Source of the DNA: Gallionella sp.
GTDB taxonomy: Bacteria; Pseudomonadota; Gammaproteobacteria; Burkholderiales; Gallionellaceae
DNA length: 7,656 nt
Direction of reading: 5' to 3'
Assembly: GCA_025362155.1 (NCBI GenBank)
Contig: JANYHX010000003.1
Location: forward strand, 1-7,656
Made by a program: the position numbers and the translations under genes. Each line of letters opens with the position of its first letter. Position 1 is the first letter of the stretch. This document shows, piece by piece, positions 1 through 7,656 of the stretch. The notes beneath the pieces are model-generated. The model searched no databases and was not told where the DNA came from. It worked only from the letters and a program-made list of their open reading frames with translations.

Positions 1-636
1 TGCTACATCCGCCCGATCTGTTTTTATGGCTCGGAAGCCATGGGCATCGCCGCAAAGACGTTGTCTACTCATGTGGCGATTGCGGCTTGGCCATGGGGTG
101 CGTATCTAGGTGATGACGGCATGAGTAAAGGCATACGCGTCAAAACGTCCAGCTTTACCCGTCATCACGTAAACGTGAACATGTGCCGGGCCAAGTCGGT
201 CACGACCTATACCAATTCAATATTGGCGCATCAGGAAGCAGACAATGACAACTACGACGAAGCCCTGTTGCTGGATGTGGACGGCTATGTGGCAGAAGGC
301 GCAGGTGAAAATATTTTCATCGTCAAAAAAGGCAAGCTTTACACCCCCGACCTGACTTCCTGCCTGGAAGGTATTACACGCGATTCCATCTTCACGCTGG
401 CCAAGGAAGCGGGTATCGAAGTTATCGAGAAACGCATCACTCGCGATGAGGTGTATTGCGCCGACGAAGCTTTCTTTACCGGCACGGCGGCGGAGGTCAC
501 CCCGATACGCGAACTCGACCGTCGCATCATCGGCATTGGTTCGCGCGGTCCCATTACCACCAAATTGCAACAGGCATTTTTTGATTGTGTGGCGGGGAAA
601 CATCCGCAGCATGCCGGCTGGCTGAGTTACATTTAA
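1..636 (+). CDS. ilvE: Branched-chain amino acid aminotransferase, 5'-truncated by window edge
   Basis: This PLP-dependent class IV aminotransferase performs the last, reversible transamination in leucine, isoleucine and valine synthesis, with glutamate as amino donor, in the cytosol. The reading frame is open from base 1, so the N-terminal third (about 95 residues by comparison with E. coli IlvE) lies outside the window, and the first ATG at 40 is internal. Visible family signatures are the WPWGAYLG segment, the CRAKS motif whose lysine (codon 193-195) aligns with the PLP-binding lysine, then [13 protein letters not shown] (cofactor and substrate pocket), GITRDSI, and the [12 protein letters not shown] phosphate-binding stretch. 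The C-terminus ends with the typical GWLSYI. The stop codon overlaps the ribosome binding site of the next gene, so the two are probably cotranscribed. Identification is secure; only the 5' end is missing. Confidence 0.95.
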   Translation, partial: CYIRPICFYGSEAMGIAAKTLSTHVAIAAWPWGAYLGDDGMSKGIRVKTSSFTRHHVNVNMCRAKSVTTYTNSILAHQEADNDNYDEALLLDVDGYVAEGAGENIFIVKKGKLYTPDLTSCLEGITRDSIFTLAKEAGIEVIEKRITRDEVYCADEAFFTGTAAEVTPIRELDRRIIGIGSRGPITTKLQQAFFDCVAGKHPQHAGWLSYI

Positions 637-648
637 AGGAGACGCTCC

Positions 649-849
649 GTGAGCAAACAAAACATCACTCAACGTCATATAGACATCACCGCGAATGATT
701 TACCGTTAGCCTGCCCGATGCCGAGCATGAATTTATGGAATGCCCATCCGAAGGTCATGATTCCGCTAAATCAGGGCGGCGAAGCGCGTTGCCCCTATTG
801 CGGTACGCTGTATCGTTTTGTCGGCGAACTGCCCAAGGGTCATCACTGA
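649..849 (+). CDS. Small CHCC zinc-finger domain protein
   Basis: A 66-residue protein of the zf-CHCC family (the fold of the C-terminal part of the mitochondrial complex I subunit NDUFS6). The four predicted zinc ligands are C22, H33, C48 and C51, within CPMP, HPKVMIPL and CPYCGTLY. The GTG start is chosen because a strong Shine-Dalgarno sequence (AAGGAGA at 636-642) sits six bases upstream; the reading frame has no better placed ATG. Genes of this type commonly sit beside ilvE and waaF in betaproteobacteria (family knowledge, not checked here). The bacterial role is not established, and a link to respiratory complex or metal-centre assembly would be only an analogy with NDUFS6. The 12-bp gap after ilvE indicates cotranscription and possibly coupled translation. 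Confidence 0.88.
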   Translation: MSKQNITQRHIDITANDLPLACPMPSMNLWNAHPKVMIPLNQGGEARCPYCGTLYRFVGELPKGHH

Positions 850-866
850 TTTGCACCCTTTGGTAC

Positions 867-919
867 ACCATGCCGTGAATAGCGTGCCTTTCGCACATCA
901 TGGTAGGTAAAGCGTACCT
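867..919 (+). repeat. Nested inverted repeats in the waaF leader
   Basis: The 82-bp gap before waaF holds several short perfect inverted repeats. ACCATG (867-872) pairs with CATGGT (899-904) and encloses GTGC (884-887) paired with GCAC (893-896). Immediately downstream, AGGTA (905-909) pairs with TACCT (915-919). There is no trailing T-run, so this is not a standard intrinsic terminator. It could be a folded mRNA leader or an operator, and short arms like these can also arise by chance. Confidence 0.3.
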
Positions 920-931
920 GCAAATTCCACC

Positions 932-1951
932 ATGTATAAAATCCTGATCATTGCCCCCAGCTGGGTGGGCGACACCATGCTGATGCAGCCGATGCTGGTG
1001 CGTCTTCAGCAACTCCATCCGGGATGTCACATCGATGTACTGGCTGCGCCGTGGATAGCCGCACTGTTGCATGCCATGCCGGAAGTGCACAAGGCCATCA
1101 TCAACCCGTTTCCGCATGGCGCACTGCTCCTGAGAGCACGTTACCAATTCGGCAAAAAATTGCGTAGCGCACATTATGATCAGGCCATCGTGCTGCCCAA
1201 TTCTTTTAAATCGGCCTTAGTACCTTATTTTGCGCGCATTCCACTGCGCACCGGTTTCATAGGCGAAGCGCGTTTTGGGCTGCTCAACGATGCACGCAAA
1301 CTCAATAAATCGCATTTTCCCCTGATGGTGAAGCGCTTTGCGCAGCTCGCCGAAGATAAACAGGGCAACATTCCGCGCCCGTTGGCCAACCCCAAACTGG
1401 AAGTTTCCGCAACTCAACGCGATGCTACCTTGCAAAAGTTCAGCTTAACGCTGGATAAACCCGTCGCGGTATTTTGTCCCGGTGCAGAATATGGCCCCGC
1501 CAAGCGTTGGCCGGTAACCTATTTCGCAGAAATTGCACAACGCTTGCAGCAGCATGGTTATGCGATTTGGTTGATCGGTTCTGCAAAGGACAAGGAAGTC
1601 TCGGACAAAATCATCGCGCTGGGTAATCCCCAGTGTCGCAACCTATGTGGTGAAACCGATCTGAACGATGCCATTGCGCTGCTCTCCTGTGCGCAACTGG
1701 TCATCAGCAATGACTCCGGCCTGATGCATCTGGCAGCCGCGCTGGATAGGCCACTGCTCGCACTGTTCGGTTCCAGCAGCCCTCAATTTACCCCGCCGCT
1801 TTCCGCACAGGCACAGGTCGTCAAAATTGATATCGCGTGCAGCCCGTGCTTCAAACGCGAATGCCCGCTGGGGCATTTCAATTGCATGATGAAACTGACC
1901 CCCGATCTGGTGTGGGAAAAACTACAACACACCCATCCTAACCTTAACTAA
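932..1951 (+). CDS. waaF: ADP-heptose:LPS heptosyltransferase II
   Basis: A glycosyltransferase family 9 enzyme that transfers the second L-glycero-D-manno-heptose from ADP-heptose to the lipopolysaccharide inner core, at the cytoplasmic face of the inner membrane. It has 339 residues, the normal family length. The N-terminus reads MYKILIIAPSWVGDTMLMQP, the classic WaaF start with the conserved aspartate at residue 14. FCPGAEYGPAKRWP (181-194) and NDSGLMHLAAAL (260-271) are the nucleotide-sugar binding motifs of the C-terminal Rossmann domain. A C-terminal cysteine cluster (C303, C306, C311, C318) matches the CSPCFKR...CPLGH...C pattern usual in WaaF. The ATG at 932 is supported by this N-terminal motif, although no strong Shine-Dalgarno sequence precedes it. 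It lies 16 bp ahead of the sugar phosphomutase gene, which fits a shared transcript for envelope polysaccharide synthesis. Confidence 0.95.
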   Translation: MYKILIIAPSWVGDTMLMQPMLVRLQQLHPGCHIDVLAAPWIAALLHAMPEVHKAIINPFPHGALLLRARYQFGKKLRSAHYDQAIVLPNSFKSALVPYFARIPLRTGFIGEARFGLLNDARKLNKSHFPLMVKRFAQLAEDKQGNIPRPLANPKLEVSATQRDATLQKFSLTLDKPVAVFCPGAEYGPAKRWPVTYFAEIAQRLQQHGYAIWLIGSAKDKEVSDKIIALGNPQCRNLCGETDLNDAIALLSCAQLVISNDSGLMHLAAALDRPLLALFGSSSPQFTPPLSAQAQVVKIDIACSPCFKRECPLGHFNCMMKLTPDLVWEKLQHTHPNLN

Positions 1952-1967
1952 AAAACCGAGGCTCGCC

Positions 1968-3365
1968 ATGTTGCAAAATCTACCCAAAGAAATATTCAAG
2001 GCCTATGACATACGCGGCATCGTCGGCAAGACGCTGACGCCCGAAATAGTCAAAGCTATCGGCCATGCTATTGGCTCGGAAGCACTCGCACGCAAACAGC
2101 ACACCATCGTCATTGGGCGTGACGGGCGTTTGTCCGGCGTGGAATTTTCTGCGGCGCTGGCGCACGGCATCCAGGCCAGCGGCATCAATGTGATTGATGT
2201 CGGGCGCGTCGCCACACCCATGGTGTATTTTGCAGCTTATCAACTGGACACGCATTCTGCAGTAATGATTACCGGCAGCCATAATCCGCCTGACTACAAT
2301 GGCCTTAAAATGGTGCTGGCGGGCGAAACGCTGTCCGGCGACAGTATTCAGGGCTTACACACCCGCATCGAACAAAATAATCTCAGTCATGGTTCCGGAA
2401 GTTACGCCCAGCACGACATCAACGAAGAGTATCTGGAGCGCATCGTTACTGACATCAATCTGGCGCGCCCGATGAAAATCACCGTAGATTGCGGCAATGG
2501 TGTCGCCGGAGATTTTGCTGCCATTCTGTATCGCCGCCTGGGTTGTGAAGTAACAGAAATGTTTTGCGACGTGGATGGCAATTTTCCCAACCACCATCCT
2601 GATCCTTCGCAACCAGAGAATCTTCGCGACCTGATTAATGCGCTGTCCAGCAATGACAGTGAACTGGGTCTGGCCTTCGACGGCGATGGCGACCGCCTGG
2701 GCGTAGTCACCAAGGATGGCAAGATCATATTCCCAGATCGCCAGTTGATGCTGTACGCCGCCGATGTATTAAGCCGTAATCCCGGCGCAGAAATTATTTT
2801 CGATGTGAAATCCACACGCAACCTGTTCGGCTGGATACGCCAGCACGGCGGTAAACCGACCTTGTGGAAAACCGGGCATTCATTGGTCAAGGCCAAGATG
2901 CGCGAAACCGGCGCGTTGCTGGCTGGAGAAATGAGTGGTCATGTATTTTTCAAGGAGCGCTGGTACGGTTTTGACGACGGCCTGTATACCGGCGCGCGGC
3001 TGCTGGAAATTCTGAGCCGGGTAACAAATCCAAGCGCCGCGCTAAATGCCTTGCCGGATGCAATCTGTACCCCAGAATTACACATGCATACTGCCGAAGG
3101 AGAGAACCACACATTGCTTGCAAAGCTGCAGCAAACCGCGACGTTTACCGATGCCCCAATGTTTACCAATGCAAAGGAGATCATCACGTTGGATGGCCTG
3201 CGCGTGGAATACACCGATGGATTTGGATTGGCACGTCCCAGCAACACTACGCCGGTAATCGTGTTGCGTTTTGAAGCAGATAGCGAAACTGCGTTGCAAC
3301 GTATACAGAACGACTTCCGTAGAATATTTCAACAGGCAGCGCCGCATCTGAAGCTACCGTTTTAG
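1968..3365 (+). CDS. Phosphomannomutase/phosphoglucomutase (AlgC/ManB type)
   Basis: A cytosolic alpha-D-phosphohexomutase that interconverts the 6-phosphate and 1-phosphate of mannose or glucose, feeding GDP-mannose and UDP-glucose for surface polysaccharides. The 465 residues match the family length. All four domain signatures are present in order: YDIRG near the N-terminus; TGSHNP with the phosphoserine nucleophile at S104; the magnesium loop DGDGDR with D238, D240 and D242; the sugar-specificity loop GEMSGH (320-325); and the phosphate-binding RPSNT (423-427) in domain 4. The start follows a GAGG Shine-Dalgarno (1958-1961) six bases upstream. No catalytic residue appears altered. It resembles the dual-specificity AlgC type, but sequence alone does not settle PMM against PGM preference, so I leave the symbol blank. 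It converges on the response-regulator gene with only 16 bp between stop codons and no clear terminator. Confidence 0.93.
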   Translation: MLQNLPKEIFKAYDIRGIVGKTLTPEIVKAIGHAIGSEALARKQHTIVIGRDGRLSGVEFSAALAHGIQASGINVIDVGRVATPMVYFAAYQLDTHSAVMITGSHNPPDYNGLKMVLAGETLSGDSIQGLHTRIEQNNLSHGSGSYAQHDINEEYLERIVTDINLARPMKITVDCGNGVAGDFAAILYRRLGCEVTEMFCDVDGNFPNHHPDPSQPENLRDLINALSSNDSELGLAFDGDGDRLGVVTKDGKIIFPDRQLMLYAADVLSRNPGAEIIFDVKSTRNLFGWIRQHGGKPTLWKTGHSLVKAKMRETGALLAGEMSGHVFFKERWYGFDDGLYTGARLLEILSRVTNPSAALNALPDAICTPELHMHTAEGENHTLLAKLQQTATFTDAPMFTNAKEIITLDGLRVEYTDGFGLARPSNTTPVIVLRFEADSETALQRIQNDFRRIFQQAAPHLKLPF

Positions 3366-3381
3366 CTCAATCAAATTTGTC

Positions 3382-3834
3382 TTACTCTCCATCTTTAGCA
3401 GCAAAAATTAATTTACGCTGTTGCGGATGCATCCAATATAACAACCGCTCACGGAAAAATTCGGCGAACTGGGCAAGATCAGTGGATTTGACCTCAAAGC
3501 TGTTCGCCCCGGCCTTGTAACTCATCAGGACATCATCCTGGGTGTATTCTGCGGAAAATACCAAAATAGGAATGTCGCATGTCGCGGCATAGCTGCGTAA
3601 CTTGCGCAACACCGCTAACCCGTCTAGTTTTGGCAATTTCAAATCCAGCAGAATGATGTGCGGCATCTGTTCTTTTTTATCGATGCTGGCACTAAACCAG
3701 TCCAGCGCAGCATCGCCCCCACTCACCGCAGTCACCATAATTTCAGAAGAAAATTCGGCTGCGGCACGGCGTGTTAAATTTATTTGAGCCAAATCGTCAT
3801 CAACCAATAGTATGTTGTAACAATTTGAGTTCAT
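3382..3834 (-). CDS. Single-domain response regulator (CheY/Rcp1-like)
   Basis: A 150-residue stand-alone receiver domain with no DNA-binding or enzymatic output domain, so it probably acts by protein contact within a phosphorelay. The acidic pocket is D12-D14 (LLVDDD), the phospho-acceptor is D64 in LLDLKLPKLDG, the switch serine is S94 in VFSAE, and the conserved lysine is K116. The lysine lies in FEVKS instead of the usual VKP. The insertion between the second helix and the phospho-acceptor strand and the C-terminal helix ending in QFAEFFRERLLYWM resemble Rcp1-type regulators, which often partner phytochrome-like or hybrid histidine kinases. No kinase gene is visible here. The start codon lies 11 bp after the alaS stop, preceded by a weak AGAAAG Shine-Dalgarno, so it is likely cotranscribed with alaS. 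The two rows I counted near its 3' half are about 47-52% GC, lower than most of alaS. Confidence 0.9.
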   Translation of the reverse strand: MNSNCYNILLVDDDLAQINLTRRAAAEFSSEIMVTAVSGGDAALDWFSASIDKKEQMPHIILLDLKLPKLDGLAVLRKLRSYAATCDIPILVFSAEYTQDDVLMSYKAGANSFEVKSTDLAQFAEFFRERLLYWMHPQQRKLIFAAKDGE

Positions 3835-3845
3835 TAGTGGGCTTT

Positions 3846-6632
<2,787 letters not shown>

Positions 6633-6780
6633 CTTGTTTTCCTAAACCCATATAGCTTGACTGCGCACTTTTTATCCCGCTTGGTTCGCGGAGCGCACCA
6701 CATTTTTTGTAGGACGAATAATACCATTTGACGCCCTATCTGCACCGCACGAATTGACCAATGGCGGCGGGGTTTGCATT

Positions 6781-6797
6781 GCCAAAGTATGTTTGGC
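6781..6797 (-). terminator. Weak hairpin after the DUF5615 gene, possible terminator
   Basis: GCCAAA (6781-6786) and TTTGGC (6792-6797) form a perfect 6-bp stem with a five-base loop, starting 12 bases past the toxin stop codon in the direction of transcription. It lacks a following T-run on the - strand, so efficient intrinsic termination is doubtful. The 176-bp gap between this gene and alaS contains nothing else convincing: the alaS ribosome binding site is clear, but its promoter is not. Confidence 0.25.
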
Positions 6798-6808
6798 TTG
6801 GAATTGGC

Positions 6809-7153
6809 TCAACGATTGCGCGGGCTGATTTCGACGCAGGCGCGGTTCTCCTGAAGAAGGGCTTGTTCAATTTCTGCGCAATGCTCAAGCAGGATGTTGA
6901 GCACGACAGTTTTGGAGCGATTGGGGATTTTCAACCAAACCACTTGCGGCGGGTGCCCTGCAACCAGTGAGCGCTCCTGAAAATCCGAATCGCGGCTAAT
7001 AATTACAAAATCGTTGGCTTGGGCATACTGCCAGATTTCAAGATCGCTTGCGCTTTCCAAACCCAACAGAGCAACCTGAGAAGAACCGGGGAAGGCGGTT
7101 TGCAGAAATGGAACGATGCGCCTCGACAGATTTTCGTCGAGCAGCAGCTTCAT
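6809..7153 (-). CDS. DUF5615 family PIN-like toxin
   Basis: A 114-residue protein with the typical DUF5615 opening MKLLLDENLS and the acidic residues of a PIN-like nuclease fold: D6 and E7, D38 and E40 in SDLEIW, and D55 and D57 in SRDSDF. Members of this family are predicted ribonuclease toxins partnered with DUF433 or similar small antitoxins (family knowledge); the RNA target is unknown. Its ATG overlaps the stop codon of the upstream DUF433 gene by one base (TAATG), the arrangement expected of a translationally coupled toxin-antitoxin pair, and a GGCGG stretch lies just before it. Length is normal and no acidic position appears lost, so it is probably intact. Toxic activity is inferred from family and context only. 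Confidence 0.88.
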   Translation of the reverse strand: MKLLLDENLSRRIVPFLQTAFPGSSQVALLGLESASDLEIWQYAQANDFVIISRDSDFQERSLVAGHPPQVVWLKIPNRSKTVVLNILLEHCAEIEQALLQENRACVEISPRNR

Positions 7154-7374
7154 TACACCGCCAAGGTATAAAGATTGTGTTCGCGGTCTGCGGCAAAGGC
7201 GAGACAGGCGCGGATGTCCGCCGGTTCAAGCTCCGGAAATTCCTCAATAATTTCCGCTTCGCTCATACCCTCGGCGAGCATTTCCAGCACATCGTAGACA
7301 CTGATGCGCAGGCCGCGAATGCACGGACGGCCACCGCGTTTTCCGGGCTCGAGTGTGATGCGTGAATGAGTCAT
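7153..7374 (-). CDS. DUF433 family antitoxin
   Basis: A 73-residue DUF433 protein with the family hallmark GGRPCIRGLRISVYDVLEML (14-33) followed by the GMSEAEIIEEFPELEPADIRACLAFA helix-turn-helix-like region. These proteins act as the antitoxin, and probably the DNA-binding autorepressor, for adjacent PIN-like toxins such as DUF5615. It is the first gene of a two-gene operon and overlaps the toxin start by one base. The ATG at 7374 is preceded on the - strand by AAAGG and GGCGGTG elements at workable spacing. The 107-bp upstream gap holds a candidate promoter and overlapping inverted repeats that could be its own operator. The full length is typical for the family. Confidence 0.9.
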   Translation of the reverse strand: MTHSRITLEPGKRGGRPCIRGLRISVYDVLEMLAEGMSEAEIIEEFPELEPADIRACLAFAADREHNLYTLAV

Positions 7375-7406
7375 TTTTCACCGCCTTTAGGATTGTGGTG
7401 TTGAGC

Positions 7407-7439
7407 GCATGTCCCGCCGCCACATGCTATCTATGTGGC
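7407..7439. promoter_or_regulatory. Operator-like overlapping inverted repeats upstream of the DUF433 gene
   Basis: Two perfect inverted repeats overlap here. GCATGT (7407-7412) pairs with ACATGC (7422-7427) across nine bases, and GCCACAT (7419-7425) pairs with ATGTGGC (7433-7439) across seven bases. A further ACATGC lies at 7476-7481, and GCATGTCC (7407-7414) is the exact complement of GGACATGC (7474-7481). They sit just downstream of a candidate -10 element, around the expected transcription start, which is where a toxin-antitoxin repressor would bind. This function is inferred from position. Confidence 0.45.
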
Positions 7440-7440
7440 A

Positions 7441-7468
7441 AGTATAGCAGGAAGGAAAGCCATTGCGA
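7441..7468 (-). promoter_or_regulatory. Candidate promoter of the DUF433-DUF5615 operon
   Basis: On the - strand a TATACT -10 hexamer (7441-7446) matches the sigma-70 consensus in four of six positions. A poor -35 candidate TCGCAA (7463-7468, three of six matches) lies 16 bases upstream. A start near 7434 would give a leader of about 60 bases and fall inside the inverted repeats. The weak -35 keeps this tentative. Confidence 0.35.
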
Positions 7469-7481
7469 TTGCAGGACATGC

Positions 7482-7656
7482 TCAAGCTGCCTGCCGCTGA
7501 TGCACGGTGGATTTGATCAAACACTCAGCCGGGATGCCCAGCCCTTCATGCAAACGGCGAATCATAGCAAGCGTTAGCGGGCGCGTGTAATTCAACACCT
7601 CATACACACGGTTTAACCCGCCTATCATCGGCTGCAAATCTTTCGGCTTCAGTCCC
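7482..7656 (-). CDS. higA: HigA-family antitoxin (COG5499 type), 5' end outside window
   Basis: The reading frame enters at the right edge and ends in TGA at 7482-7484, giving 57 visible C-terminal residues. The segment GLKPKDLQPMIGGLNRVYEV followed by LNYTRPLTLAMIRRLHEGLG and IPAECLIKST is the helix-turn-helix characteristic of the HigA-like antitoxins of HigBA modules (YgjM/COG5499 group). These bind their own promoter and neutralise a HigB-type mRNA-cleaving toxin. The N-terminal half and any higB toxin gene would lie beyond the window, since antitoxin and toxin order cannot be seen here. It is co-directional with the DUF433-DUF5615 pair, 107 bp upstream. The visible part shows no frameshift. 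It was identified by reading the - strand directly, as the visible fragment lacks a start codon. Confidence 0.85.
   Translation of the reverse strand, partial: GLKPKDLQPMIGGLNRVYEVLNYTRPLTLAMIRRLHEGLGIPAECLIKSTVHQRQAA

Noticed and set aside
755..1174. A 139-codon frame on the - strand across the zinc-finger and waaF start
   Set aside because: It overlaps two well supported genes on the other strand and shows no domain.
3352..3367. AGCTA/TAGCT hairpin at the mutase stop codon as a terminator
   Set aside because: The stem is only five base pairs, lies largely inside the coding region, and has no T-run on either strand.
6718..6746. TATTAT on the - strand upstream of alaS as a -10 element
   Set aside because: The corresponding -35 position (GGTGCA at 6741-6746 at 17-bp spacing) matches the consensus at only two of six bases, so I do not call an alaS promoter.
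7048..7365. A 105-codon + strand frame opposite the toxin-antitoxin pair
   Set aside because: It is antisense to two recognised families (DUF433 and DUF5615) and resembles nothing known to me.

Overview
The window looks like a chromosomal segment of a betaproteobacterium, most likely from the Nitrosomonadales/Gallionellaceae neighbourhood. That placement is inferred from the gene order (ilvE, a small CHCC zinc-finger gene, waaF) and from the flavour of the proteins. It was not tested by any search. Base composition is moderate, with most of alaS at roughly 60-70% GC where I counted and several accessory patches below 50%.

Left half, + strand (1-3365): the 3' two thirds of a branched-chain aminotransferase gene (ilvE) is followed by a 66-residue zinc-finger protein with a GTG start, then heptosyltransferase II (waaF), then a phosphomannomutase/phosphoglucomutase. 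All four are co-directional. ilvE and the zinc-finger gene are 12 bp apart, and waaF and the mutase are 16 bp apart, which suggests two tight pairs. The last two genes fit lipopolysaccharide core and activated-sugar synthesis.

Middle, - strand (3382-6632): alaS (alanyl-tRNA synthetase) is followed 11 bp later by a single-domain CheY-like response regulator, which ends 16 bp from the convergent mutase gene. AlaRS is 928 residues, about 50-60 longer than usual. The extra length is an in-frame insertion at about residues 380-441, within a roughly 300-bp AT-richer tract. I consider this the most interesting feature of the window.

Right end, - strand (6809-7656): a small toxin-antitoxin neighbourhood. 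The C-terminal part of a HigA-type antitoxin enters from the right edge. It is followed by a DUF433 antitoxin-like gene that overlaps by one base a DUF5615 (PIN-like) toxin gene. The 107-bp gap ahead of the DUF433 gene carries a plausible -10 element and overlapping inverted repeats that look like an autoregulatory operator.

No stretch longer than 300 bases lacks a gene. I saw no rRNA, tRNA, CRISPR array, insertion sequence or integrase. Nothing here amounts to a clearly undescribed multi-gene system; the candidates for novelty are the alaS insertion and the operator-like region at the toxin-antitoxin locus.
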